From Streptomyces humicola (lineage in GTDB: Bacteria; Actinomycetota; Actinomycetes; Streptomycetales; Streptomycetaceae), in assembly GCF_024436035.1 (NCBI RefSeq), contig NZ_JANFNG010000024.1, forward strand, positions 26,169 through 90,168: a stretch of DNA of 64,000 nucleotides, written 5' to 3'. Below, piece after piece: positions 23,163 to 31,951 of this stretch. Numbering within the stretch: the first letter of the stretch is position 1; each line of letters opens with the position of its first letter. The position numbers were made by a program, and so were the translations under genes. The notes beneath the pieces were generated by a model. The model was not told where the DNA came from. It did no database searches and saw nothing but the letters and a program-made list of their open reading frames with translations.

Positions 23163-23525
23163 TCAGCTGTTGCACCATGGGACGTAGTCGTAGTTGTTGA
23201 CGTAGTAGGCGGACACCCAGCCCTGGTCGTCGGCGAGCTGGTACCAGCGGTCGTTGCCGCCGACGTTGGTGCCCTCGGTCTTGCACGTGATCCACACGTG
23301 CATGCCGTTGTTGACCGTCCCGGTGATCCAGTGGCCGGTGCCGGGCCCGTAACGGACGTTCAGCGGCTGCGGAGAGACCACCCGGCCCTCCACCGACTGT
23401 CCGTAGCCGTAATCCGCCGACGTGGTCGCCGAGGCACCCATCGCCCCGGCCAGCGTGCCGGCCGCGATGCCACCGGCAAGGACAACCGCGGCAGCGGTCC
23501 TGCGCATGGAGTGACGATTCATCAT
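23163..23525 (-). CDS. Small secreted SH3-like protein
   Basis: A 120-aa protein with a Sec signal peptide (MRRTAAAVVLAGGIAAGTLA, cleavage near ASA-TT). The mature part reads as a bacterial SH3 fold: LNVRYGPGTGHWITGTVNNG, then VWITCKTEGT, DRWYQLADDQGWVSAYYVN and a terminal WC. It has two cysteines, probably bonded. GAAAGGAG precedes the tandem ATGs at 23520-23525. It lies 119 bp downstream of the phosphoesterase start on the same strand. A cell-wall or ligand-binding role is plausible but unproven. Confidence 0.8.
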   Translation of the reverse strand: MMNRHSMRRTAAAVVLAGGIAAGTLAGAMGASATTSADYGYGQSVEGRVVSPQPLNVRYGPGTGHWITGTVNNGMHVWITCKTEGTNVGGNDRWYQLADDQGWVSAYYVNNYDYVPWCNS

Positions 23526-24060
23526 GACGCTCCTTTCGCCAATACAGGCACATACAATGGGATTTGCGGCTTTGCCCGTATTGCTACGGAGATTCTGCCC
23601 ATGTGATGATCTGCGCCACGCCGCTCGATGGAGTGAAAGACTGGGTAAGGCCCTTGACTCATCTCACAGTTAGCGCATAGCGAACGAAGGGCCAGGAAGG
23701 CCCTCGCGAAGGGAGCCGTCCCGCGTACATGTTTGATCGAATTCAAACTCGGCGTCTGCGACGGAGCCTGGGGCAAGGGGAATGTATCGGCCTAACAGAC
23801 CGTGTACCGGCGGCGCCCGTCGGGTTCGTCAAGCCAGCCCGTGCGGCCGGTGGCCTGCAGGCAGACGTGGATCTCCCTCACGGCGGGGCCCCAGAGCGTT
23901 GCACCGCGATCCCTGGCGAAGCGGAACGGTCCAACAGCTCGTCGGCCTTGGTGAGACGGCCGGGGGAGGGCACGAATGCTCAGGGTTTTGACGGGACCTC
24001 AACCCGCTGGTTATAACGTTGAGTTCTGCGGGGGGACGCGTCGAGTCATGGGGTTCGTAC
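23526..24060. other. Intergenic region without a supported gene
   Basis: The sequence has lower GC than average near 23640-23780 and around 23990-24030 (GGTTATAACGTTGAG), consistent with promoter DNA for the flanking genes. I see no coding segment with family features. Confidence 0.4.
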
Positions 24061-24327
24061 ATGTCCGCACACGCAGTCATCGCACGGCCTGGGCGGTACC
24101 CGGTCTCTTTGATACGCACAGTAGGCTCGCCACCTCTGCGGTGGATCGCCTCTTCTTACCAGTTGCCGGGCGAGGAGAACGGCGGCGTTGCCGTGGCCGC
24201 CTGCGCCCACGGTGTGGTAATCGCTGATACCGGTTCGCCCGTGTCACCGGTCCTGGTCTTTCCCGACAGTGTGTTCCGCCGCTTCGTCCACGCCGCGGCC
24301 TGCAGCAGCCGGATCTGCCGGGATTGA
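24061..24327 (+). CDS. DUF397 domain protein (orphan)
   Basis: An 88-aa protein. WIASSYQLPGEENGGVAVAA, CAHGVVIADTGSPVSPVLVF and PDSVFRRFV match the DUF397 pattern (W.KSSYS..NG..CVEVA...V.V.DSK.P.GP.L.F....W..F). ATG 24061 is chosen for its domain boundaries; TTG 24019 after GGGGGGA is a possible earlier start. DUF397 proteins normally accompany an XRE regulator, forming BldB/WhiJ-like pairs. No XRE gene is next to this one, so it is an orphan. Confidence 0.72.
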   Translation: MSAHAVIARPGRYPVSLIRTVGSPPLRWIASSYQLPGEENGGVAVAACAHGVVIADTGSPVSPVLVFPDSVFRRFVHAAACSSRICRD

Positions 24328-24382
24328 GCACTCGGGGGCCCATCACCGGCCGCTCTGTCGGCGTGTCTGCCGGAGGCCAAGA

Positions 24383-24400
24383 TTGCCCGATTTTGGGCAA
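24383..24400. terminator. Small AT-rich hairpin after the DUF397 gene
   Basis: TTGCCC (24383-24388) and GGGCAA (24395-24400) pair around GATTTT, 56 nt after the DUF397 stop. It is a weak terminator candidate. Confidence 0.3.
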
Positions 24401-24593
24401 CGTCAGAACAGCCGTCGCCCTGGCGGCGGTGCTGGCGCCCTCCTCCGGGGAAGGGTTCGGCATCGCCTGCTTCTCCGGCGGCGGGTTCGACAGCCTGGCC
24501 GGCAAGCAAGACGCTCCGCCATGCGGGCCCGCTCCAACATCTCGGCCGGACCGAACTCCTCACTCGTGAGGAAGCAGCCGTAGGTGGTCACGA

Positions 24594-25646
24594 TCACTTG
24601 CCTTCCTTGCGTCGATCGCGGGGCTGCTCGTCGCCCCCCGCCCGGCGGCGACGCTCTTTCCGACGCTCGCGCTGGGGTACGACGGTGTACTTGGGGTCGC
24701 GCGCCGACTCCATCCCGGCATGGAAGATCCCGAACCGGGTGCAGGCCGAGGCGGCGAGCAGGCAGGCGCCGCAGACCGCGCTCGCGGCGCGGCCGCGGCG
24801 ACCGAACAGTGCGGCGCCCGCCGCTCCGGCGAAGGAGAGCGCCTCGGCGGCCCGCATCAGGCGCCCGGCGGTACCGACCTCGTAGGCCTCGGCGACCATG
24901 CCGAGGCGGCGGCGCATCGCCCGCGTCGCCGCGGCCTCCAGCGTCACTCCGAAGAGCGCGGCGCTGCGCGCCAGACTGTTCTCGGCGGTCGGCGCGGCCA
25001 GCAGCGCCATGCCGGATGCGGCCGTGGCCGCGGAGCCGGCGAAGACGAAGGGCAGTTCGCGATAACCGTCGTGCCAGGCGGGCACGGCGGTGTCGGCGGC
25101 GAGCACCGCCGTATAGGTGGAGACGAGCGGACCGAGCGAGGCGGCCGTGGTGGTCGCAGCACGGCCGGTCCGCGGCAGGCGGCCGGCGGCTTCCAGCGCT
25201 GCCGCGGCGCCCGCCATGGGACCGTAGGCGGCGAGCAGCCAGGAGCCCAGGTTCATCGGTGAGGTGGGCTTGAACACCCGCAACATGTTGACGAAGCGTT
25301 CGGGGCGGCCGAGGTCGTGGATGAGGGCAGCCACCGAGCCGGTGACGGCGACGGCCGACGACGCCTTCAGCGCTCTCGCCGTACGCTCTCGCCCCGTCAG
25401 CTCGGCGGCGGCGAGAACGGATCCGGCGCCGGCGAGACCGCCGAGGAAGAAGTAGCCGGCGATGTCCCGGGCCTGCCAGGTGGGCGGGTTGAGGACCGGC
25501 TTGCCGTAGTACGAAGTGAACTCGGGGGCCGGAACCATCGCCTGTTCGCCGCCGCCTCCGCGGCGTCGGGTGCGGGTGCCGGTGCCGCCGGATGCCTGGC
25601 GGCCGGGGCGCTCGCCGCGGATGCCCCGCCTCGTCACATCGCTCAT
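24594..25646 (-). CDS. NrfD/PsrC-type membrane subunit of a formate dehydrogenase
   Basis: A 350-aa integral membrane protein whose ATG overlaps the FdhB stop by one base. The core resembles NrfD: YYGKPVLNPPTWQARDIAGYFFLGGLAGAG, then ALIHDLGRPERFVNMLRVFK and TSPMNLGSWLLAAYG, with about eight further hydrophobic segments. The C-terminus is a basic tail rich in RERRKERRRR. It would anchor the FeS and catalytic subunits and pass electrons to quinone. The catalytic subunit gene next to it is broken, so the complex may be non-functional or use another catalytic subunit. Confidence 0.85.
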   Translation of the reverse strand: MSDVTRRGIRGERPGRQASGGTGTRTRRRGGGGEQAMVPAPEFTSYYGKPVLNPPTWQARDIAGYFFLGGLAGAGSVLAAAELTGRERTARALKASSAVAVTGSVAALIHDLGRPERFVNMLRVFKPTSPMNLGSWLLAAYGPMAGAAAALEAAGRLPRTGRAATTTAASLGPLVSTYTAVLAADTAVPAWHDGYRELPFVFAGSAATAASGMALLAAPTAENSLARSAALFGVTLEAAATRAMRRRLGMVAEAYEVGTAGRLMRAAEALSFAGAAGAALFGRRGRAASAVCGACLLAASACTRFGIFHAGMESARDPKYTVVPQRERRKERRRRAGGDEQPRDRRKEGK

Positions 25647-26536
25647 CACCGGCTCCTTCCGGCGGCCGCGGCGGCCGCGGCGACCCCGCCGAGGAGGCCG
25701 GCGGCCGCGGCCGCCGCGTACCGCCACATGGCGGGCAGGTCGCGCGTGGTGACGACGGGATCCGGCGGCAGTCCGTACACCTCGGGCTCGTCGAGGAGGA
25801 GGAAGAACGCCCCGTCGCCTCCCACCCCGTCCTCCGGATCCTGCCCGTACAGGCGTGCGCCGGGCACGCCGTCGTCGTGGAGCTGGTCGACCCGCAGCGC
25901 GGCGCGTTCACGCAGTTCATCGAGCGGACCGAACTGGATCGAGTCGGTCGGGCAGGCCTTGGCACAGGCCGGCTCCTGCCCGGCGCCGAGCCGGTCGTAG
26001 CACAGGGTGCACTTGAACATCCGTCCGTCGTCCGGGCGTTGGCCGATGACGCCGTACGGGCAGGCCGGAACGCAGTAGCCGCAGCCGTTGCAGATGTCCT
26101 CCTGGACGATGACGGTGCCGAACTCGGTGCGAACGAGGGCGCCGGTAGGGCACACGTCCAGGCAGGCGGCGTGAGTGCAGTGCTTGCAGACGTCGGAGGC
26201 CATCAGCCAGCGCAGCTCCGTCTCGCTGTCACTGTCGGGCGGAGCGCTCGGGTCGGGAGCCCCGACGGGGCGGGTCTGCTCCACGAAGGCGACGTGCCGC
26301 CAGGTGGAGCCGCCGAGGCCCTGGCTGTTGTCGTACGACATGCCGGTGAGGTCGAGGCCGTCCTCGGGGATGGCGTTCCACTCCTTGCAGGCCACCTCGC
26401 AGGCCTTGCAGCCGATGCAGACGGACGTGTCGGTGAAGAAGCCGACGCGCTCGGGGTGGTCGGCGTGGCCGGCGTCGCCCGCGGGGTCGGGTTCGGCCCC
26501 CGCGAGCAGGTTGCGGCCGATGAGGGAGTCGGTCAT
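25646..26536 (-). CDS. Formate dehydrogenase iron-sulfur (beta) subunit
   Basis: A 296-aa ferredoxin-like protein with four [4Fe-4S] Cys clusters: CIGCKACEVACKEWN, CKHCTHAACLDVCPTG, CNGCGYCVPACPYG, and CTLCYDRLGAGQEPACAKACP. A C-terminal hydrophobic segment (YAAAAAAGLLGGVAAAAAAA) could associate with the membrane. It overlaps both neighbours, as in an fdh operon (A-B-NrfD). It moves electrons from the Mo enzyme to the membrane subunit. The sequence looks intact, in contrast to the upstream alpha subunit gene. Confidence 0.92.
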   Translation of the reverse strand: MTDSLIGRNLLAGAEPDPAGDAGHADHPERVGFFTDTSVCIGCKACEVACKEWNAIPEDGLDLTGMSYDNSQGLGGSTWRHVAFVEQTRPVGAPDPSAPPDSDSETELRWLMASDVCKHCTHAACLDVCPTGALVRTEFGTVIVQEDICNGCGYCVPACPYGVIGQRPDDGRMFKCTLCYDRLGAGQEPACAKACPTDSIQFGPLDELRERAALRVDQLHDDGVPGARLYGQDPEDGVGGDGAFFLLLDEPEVYGLPPDPVVTTRDLPAMWRYAAAAAAGLLGGVAAAAAAAGRSR

Positions 26537-28135
26537 CCGCGGACCTCCGTTCCAGTCTGCCGGGTGATGCCGGCCCTACGCTGGTAGTCGTGGAGGAGGT
26601 CCAGCAACTCGGGACCTCGGGGGCGGCGGCCCGGACGGATGTCGACGGTGAGCGCCTTGACCTCCTGGATGTGCACGTTCGGGTCGAGGGCGATGGAGGC
26701 GAGCTCGTTGGCGGCGTCGCCGCGTGAATGCCCGTTGGGTCCCCAGTGGTAGGGCAGCCCGATCTGATGCACCGTGCGGCCGCCGACGGTCAGCGGGGTC
26801 ATCCGCTCGGTGACCAGGACCCGCACCTCGATCACGCTGCGGGCGCTGACGATCGTCGCCCAGCCGGCGTGCGCCAGGCCGCGTTCGGCGGCGAGCTCCG
26901 GGGAGACCTCGCAGAAGAACTCCGGTTGCAGCTCCGATAGGTAGGGCGACCAGCGGCTCATGCCGCCGGCGGTGAAGTGCTCGGTGAGCCGGTAGGTGGT
27001 CACCACGTACGGGTAGACCTCGCTGCCCGGCTCGTCACCGCTGGGGTGGTAGAGGTTGTGGTCCCGGCCGAAGACCTGCCGTACCGGACTGCGTTGCTGA
27101 CGGTGGTAGATCGGGTTGGGTACGGGCGAGTCCTGCGGCTCGTAGTGGGTGGGTAGCGGTCCGTCGACGAGCCCGGCCGGGGCGTACAACCATCCCTTGC
27201 CGTCGGCCTGCATGATGAATGGGTCGTTGCCGGCGAGGGCGTCAGGGCCCGTGGCGTCCTTCGGCGGCCGGTGGGAGGGCGGGCGGTCGGGGACGTCGTG
27301 GCCGTCCCAGCGGCCGTGGTCGGCGTCCCACCAGATCAGGGCCTTGCGTTCGCTCCACGGCTCGCCACGCGGGTCGGCGGAGCAGCGGTTGTACAGGATC
27401 CGGCGGTTGGCCGGCCACGACCAGGCCCATTCAGGCGCGACCCAGCTCTGCTCGGTGTGCGGTTTCTTGCGGGCGGCCTGGTTGACACCGTCACGCCGCA
27501 GTAGATCCAGCAGCCGCACGAGGTCGAGCCGTCGTCGCGCAGTTCGGTGTAGGCGCTCAGTGGGGCGCCGTCCGGTCCACGGCCGTTGATCTCGGCGAGC
27601 ACGGCCTCGGCGCTGGGCTCCTCGACGGCGCCCTCGGTCGGGTAGTCCCAGGTCAGGTCGAGGACCGGCCGGTCGATCGGGTCCTCCGAGCCGGCGAGGC
27701 GCTCCTTGCCTTGAGCAGACTGACGACGTACGAGCGCATGTTGCTCCAGAAGCCCTTGTCGGCTTTGACCGCCTGCACGAAGGAGTCCAGGTCCTCGTGC
27801 TGGTGGGCGTGGGGCATGGGGATGTATCCGGGCAGCAGGTTGAACAGGGTGGGGATGTCGCTCGAGCCCTGGATGCTGGCGTGGCCGCGCAGCGCCTGGA
27901 TGCCGCCGCCAGGGCGGCCGATGTTGCCGAGGAGCAGTTGGAGGATGGAGGCGGTGCGGATGTACTGGGCCCCGACGGTGTGCTGGGTCCAGCCAACGGC
28001 GTAGACGAACTCGCTGGTGCGGTCCGGGCCGGAGTTGTCTACCTGGTCCCGGCAGACCTCGTGAAAGGTGTCGCGCGGTATGCCGCAGGTGCGCTCGACC
28101 AGTTCGGGCGTGTAGCGGGCGAAGTGTGAAGGCAG
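26533..28135 (-). pseudogene. Formate dehydrogenase alpha subunit (FdhA), 5'-truncated with two frameshifts
   Basis: Only the C-terminal half of a molybdopterin formate dehydrogenase remains, spread over three frames. The 28135-27720 part reads HTVGAQYIRTASILQLLLGN and IGRPGGGIQALRGHASIQGS. The 27720-27490 part reads PVLDLTWDYPTEGAVEEPSA. The 27490-26533 part contains WVAPEWAWSWPANRRILYNR and IGLPYHWGPNGHSRGDAANE. The N-terminal FeS motif, the catalytic (Se)Cys and most of the cofactor pocket are absent. The truncation point at about 28135 is followed by unrelated sequence, so this is genuine loss, not only sequencing error. The intact FdhB gene starts 4 bp before its stop. Confidence 0.85.
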
Positions 28136-28252
28136 CCGTCGTGGACAGGGTCGCCGAGCCGTTCGGGCCGGTGATGCGCAGCCAGGCCCCGTTGCTGCGA
28201 GCGCGTGGGCTGCTTTCGGCGCAGCAGACGTCGGAGGAATTGGTGATCATTC

Positions 28253-28474
28253 GTGCCGACCGAGCGTAACGCCCCTGACCTGCGGCGGGTCAGGCTCGTC
28301 AAAGACGGGCCCATGCTGGTCGACGGCCCGGTCGAGGTAGAGCTTGAGGACGGCACGAGGGTGACCTCCGACCGCTTCGTCGTCGCGGTGTGCCGGTGCC
28401 GGCGCAGTGCTTCCTACCCCTGGTGCGACACCAGCCACCGGCGGGGACGCCGCCCGCGGGAGTCGCCCGGGTGA
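28253..28474 (+). CDS. CDGSH-type iron-sulfur protein
   Basis: A 73-aa protein from GTG 28253. The cluster-binding motif is CRCRRSASYPWCDTSH (C-x-C-x6-S-x-P-x-C-D-x-S-H type), which holds a [2Fe-2S] centre by three Cys and one His. The N-terminal half is the beta part GPMLVDGPVEVELEDGT. It converges on the iron-containing redox enzyme gene, a common neighbour. A short upstream plus-strand frame ending at 28271 overlaps its start and may be the tail of a lost gene. Confidence 0.85.
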   Translation: MPTERNAPDLRRVRLVKDGPMLVDGPVEVELEDGTRVTSDRFVVAVCRCRRSASYPWCDTSHRRGRRPRESPG

Positions 28475-28493
28475 ACCGCCGCTGCCTCGATGG

Positions 28494-29531
28494 TCACGCC
28501 ACGGCGGGCAGCGGGGTGAGCAGGGAGGTCATGCCGTAGTGCCACGAGCCGAGCAGATGGTCTGCCAGCCGGGCGTCGAGCATGGAGGTGGCCTGGATGC
28601 CGAACACGGCGTCTTGGGTGAGCCCGGGCTCCTCCGCCAGCAGGGCGCCGAGCACATCGTGGCGCATCACCTGTTCGTGGACGGCATCGGCCTCGATGTG
28701 TTCGCTGTAGAAGCGCCGACAGGGTTCGGGGGCTCCGAGCCGGTCGAGCGCGCGCACCATGCGCTTGGCGCTCGGCGGGTTCGCGATCTCGGCCGCGGTG
28801 AAGTGCCCCACCAGAGCACCCCGCAGAGCGCGGTGCAGGCCCAGATACGACATCAGGTTCACGGTGGCCAGGGTGACGGCGGGTGCCGTGTCGAGGTAGC
28901 GGCCGTACCTCGCTTCCAGGCCGGCTGCGACCAGAAGATCGGCGAAGAGGTGGGCGTGGACACGCTCGGCGTGGCCACCGCCGAACTCGTCGTATTCGAC
29001 GGCGACCAGCGCGGCTTTGGCCAGCCCGCGCAGTCGCGGGATCACCCAGGCGTGCGGATCGGCTTCCTTGAGGTGGTACAGGGATCGGTGGGCGAAGAAC
29101 TCCCGCATGTGCCACCAGGTGCCCTCGTCTGCGAGGAAATGGGAGACTCCGACCGCGGGCCTCGGCTCGGTCAGTAGCGCGGACAGCTCGCCCTCGATGT
29201 CGTCCCCGCCGGCGACCCCGTTGAGGAGCTCCATGTGGAAGGAGCGTTCCAGTGCCGCCCGCAGCTGCAGCAGCTCGGGATCCCACTCCCACTCCGGGTC
29301 GACGCCTTCGAACCCTCGGTAGTGCAGCTCGTAGCTGATGTACAGCGCCAGCTGGACGTCCTCGCCGAGCGGGTCCTCCCACTCGACGTCACCACAGGCC
29401 AGGGCACCAGCACCGGCACCGGCTCGACGGGCGAGCGCATCGACAATGGAGGCCGAGACCGGCCCTCGCGGCCGGGGGAGACGCGGTTCCTCCGCCGCCC
29501 TTCTGATCTGCGTGCTGGTCCTCGCGGTCAT
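28494..29531 (-). CDS. Iron-containing redox enzyme family protein (heme-oxygenase-like fold)
   Basis: A 345-aa helical protein. The segment YISYELHYRGFEGVDPEWEW, RSFHMELLNG and the C-terminal FYSEHIEADAVHEQVMRHDV provide the Glu/His pattern of the heme-oxygenase-like di-iron family. The N-terminus RLPRPRGPVSASIVDALARR is typical of the actinobacterial members. It probably catalyses an O2-dependent reaction with an unknown substrate. It lies just upstream (minus strand) of the CDGSH gene and 23 bp downstream of the YbdK-like gene, so the three belong to one redox neighbourhood. Confidence 0.82.
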   Translation of the reverse strand: MTARTSTQIRRAAEEPRLPRPRGPVSASIVDALARRAGAGAGALACGDVEWEDPLGEDVQLALYISYELHYRGFEGVDPEWEWDPELLQLRAALERSFHMELLNGVAGGDDIEGELSALLTEPRPAVGVSHFLADEGTWWHMREFFAHRSLYHLKEADPHAWVIPRLRGLAKAALVAVEYDEFGGGHAERVHAHLFADLLVAAGLEARYGRYLDTAPAVTLATVNLMSYLGLHRALRGALVGHFTAAEIANPPSAKRMVRALDRLGAPEPCRRFYSEHIEADAVHEQVMRHDVLGALLAEEPGLTQDAVFGIQATSMLDARLADHLLGSWHYGMTSLLTPLPAVA

Positions 29532-29553
29532 GGCTTCTCCGCTTGCGCGATGT

Positions 29554-30685
29554 TCACTTCATCGTCCGCCGCACCGGCCCGGTCTGCACCTCGGCGTGCG
29601 CTTCGTCGGGCTGGGACGTCTGCGCGACGAGCATGTCGACGACCGCCGCCAAGCCACCGGCGGCGGCGCGCCGCTGCCGGACGGCACCGGTCCCACGCGC
29701 CCTGAGTCGGGCCAGGGCGGTGCGCACCATCCTCAGGTCGCCGCTCTCCTCGAGCGCCGGAGCGATCCGGTCGATCATTTCGGCGACCAGTCGGCGTGTG
29801 GGCACCCGGCGTTCGAGCACTGGATGGACGGCCGCTCCGGAAAGGCCATACCGGGCCGCGGACCACACGGCGGCGGCCGCCACTTGGTCGCTGGGCCGAC
29901 AGGCTTCCCGTCCGGTGCCCAGGTCGGCGAGAGCGGTCCGGACCAGGGCACGGACCAGGGCGGCCTGCAGCATGGTCTCCCAGACGCAGCCGAGCGCGTC
30001 GGCGGCGCGTACTTCGACGGTGGGCCAGCGCGGTGAGGGCCGTGCGTGCCAGAAGGACGTCGCGTGGTCCATCAGGGTCCCGCACACCACCAGCCGTTCC
30101 ACCTCGGCGTTGCAGGCGGCTGCCGAGTCGAACCAGGGCGGGACGCCGGCGCCGGGGAAGCGTGCCTGCTCCAGGATGCGCCAGCTGGCGTAGCCAGAAT
30201 CCCGGCCCCGGTCGAAGGGCGAGTTCACCGACAGCGCGAGCAGCGTCGGCAGCCAGGGACGCAAATGGTTGACTACCGCGACTGCCGTTTCGCGGTCCGG
30301 CACGCCCACGTGGACGTGGCAGCCGCACACTTGGTAGTCGGCGGTTTGACCGGCGTACGCCCGGCCGATGCTCGCGTAACGCCGGCCGTTCGTGAGGTCG
30401 ACGCGGCCTTCGAGAACCGGGGTGCCGCTCGACACCAGGCACGCCCCCTCCGTATGTGCCGCCGCACCCAGCAACTGCCGCCCGGCATTCACCTGGGCGG
30501 CCAGGTGGCCCAGGTCGGTGCAGACCCCGGTCGTGGCTTCCACCTGGCTCCGCATGAGCTCGGGATGGACGGTTACTTCCAGCGTGGCCGGCCGCTCCTT
30601 CTCCGCCCGCGCCAGGACCTCAGCCGCGCGCGAGAGAGCGGCGCGAGTGCGGGTCGACGAGGAGAAACTCCTCCTCGACGCCCAT
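29554..30685 (-). pseudogene. YbdK-family glutamate-cysteine ligase-like (carboxylate-amine ligase) with an N-terminal frameshift
   Basis: The start ATG 30685 gives MGVEEEFLLVDPHSRRS, the canonical first strand of YbdK/GCS2 enzymes, then runs into a stop at 30622. The family sequence resumes in the next frame at about 30638 as ARAEKERPATLEVTVHPELM, RSQVEATTGVCTDLG and CGCHVHVGVPDRETAVAVVN, and continues intact to 29554. One base gained or lost in the CTCTCTCGCGCGCG tract explains it. Whether it is a true mutation or a read error cannot be told here. If repaired it would be about 375 aa. Confidence 0.8.
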
Positions 30686-30695
30686 AGTCCACCCC

Positions 30696-31129
30696 TCAGC
30701 GGACGTCGGCATCACGCGGCTCAAGCGGCGATGTGGCCGGACCATGCAACACCGCGCCGTCGACGTCGAAGCGGGAGCCGTGGCAAGGGCAGTCCCAGCT
30801 GCGTTCGGCGTCATTGAACGCGACAAGGCACCCGAGGTGGGTGCAGACGGCGGAGACTGCGTGCAACTCCCCGGCGTCGTCCCGGTGGACTGCACAGGGG
30901 CGCCCCTTCAGCCGTACGACGGCGCCCTCGCCCGGCGGGACCATGGCCACCGAGCCGACCCGGGGCGGGCGCAGCCGGTCCCCGACGAAGTGGCGGGCGG
31001 TGGCGAGATTGGCTTTGCCCCTCCGACCACCGCGACATCGGTCGCCAGATCGTCGCCCAGCGGGCGATACTCCGTCGTCCCGGCCGACTCCAGCCAGTAC
31101 GACATGGACACGCCCGGAATAGCCTTCAT
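30696..31129 (-). pseudogene. FAD-oxidoreductase/Rieske fusion protein with internal deletion
   Basis: The 3' part encodes a complete Rieske domain: VVRLKGRPCAVHRDDAGELH, AVCTHLGCLVAFN and WDCPCHGSRFDVDGAVLHGP, with both CTHLGC and CPCHGS cluster boxes. The 5' part encodes the start of the partner flavoprotein, YWLESAGTTEYRPLGDDLAT and DVAVVGG, stopping in the dinucleotide-binding motif. About 350 central residues and the frame are lost at the join near 31020. It is therefore a remnant. Its 5' end is 444 bp upstream of the YbdK start. Confidence 0.78.
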
Positions 31130-31293
31130 GATCCCTATATACCCGATCCGTATCAGCTACACATGAACGCAGGCTCGGCGGGTACGCGATGCATGTCCTC
31201 ACGGGCGGTGCGGCGGCGCGACTGGGCGATCGAGGCCGCGCTGCACTCGGGCCGAGGCCGGACGGTCTCGCATAGGACCGAGGAGGCAAGCCG

Positions 31294-31498
31294 ATGACGA
31301 GCGCAACGGAGACCGGTGGCATCACCGGGACCCAGGACAAGAATTACCACCTGGTGTGGTTCACGGAGACGTGCCTGAGTAACGCGCTCCGCCTGGAAAA
31401 ATTACATTCAGGACGCCGAGCGTGTCCACGACACCGAGGTCGCGGAACTCTTCCGCAAGGCGCAAGCCGACCGGCTTCGGTCACGGCTCAGCAGCTGA
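31294..31498 (+). pseudogene. Small conserved actinobacterial protein (DKNY... type) with a frameshift at an A5 tract
   Basis: Starting at ATG 31294 the frame reads TGTQDKNYHLVWFTETCLSN and ALRLE, then a run of five A shifts it. One base later the expected sequence continues as NYIQDAERVHDTEVAELFRK, AQADRLRSRLSS and stops at 31498. The unbroken protein would be 67-68 aa. A run of A is a usual site of both sequencing slips and programmed slippage. The function of the family is unknown. Confidence 0.6.
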
Positions 31499-31585
31499 GC
31501 ACTAGCAAATGGATAGGGCGGCGGCGGGCCGTGGGGAAACCGGCCGTCGCATGCGGGGACGAGTCGGCGTCTAGGAGGTGAGGGC

Positions 31586-31690
31586 ATGTTCCAGGCCATT
31601 GCCGATGTCCTGCGGGCGATCGGCGGGGCACTCGCCACAGTGGTGTCCGCTCCGTTCCGATTGGTGGCACGGCTTTTCGGCGGCGGGTGA
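31586..31690 (+). CDS. LPFR-motif small amphipathic/membrane protein
   Basis: A 34-aa ORF with an excellent Shine-Dalgarno sequence AGGAGGTGA (31572-31580). The sequence MFQAIADVLRAIGG, ALATVVSAPFRLVARLFGGG matches the short Streptomyces LPFR family, in which a hydrophobic helix is followed by LPFRxLxRLFGG; here the motif is APFR. It is too short for standard gene finders. Its role is unknown, probably membrane-associated. It lies in a run of small stress-type genes. Confidence 0.7.
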   Translation: MFQAIADVLRAIGGALATVVSAPFRLVARLFGGG

Positions 31691-31951
31691 CAGCCCGACG
31701 CCGGAAGGGCTTCGGGCTCATCCAGCAGGACGGCGGCGGCTCCTTCATCAACGAATCGGGAAACCCGTCCCAATCGCCACACCCGTGATCGGCAAAGACA
31801 CCGGTTCTGACACAGCTGGCCTGCGAGAACGCCGCTGAGGTCGATCCCGAATGTGATCGGGGCGAGTGCGTACGCCGGCGAAGAACAAGTCATCACGTTC
31901 GGTTTGAATGGGATAAAATGGGCTAATCCCTGCGGAGGTGAGGGGTTGCCG

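Noticed and set aside
31688..31788. Possible cold-shock protein fragment (RRKGFGLIQQDGGG)
   Set aside because: Only about 14 residues resemble the CSP core, the RNP motifs are not completed, and the segment overlaps the LPFR stop; similarity may be chance.
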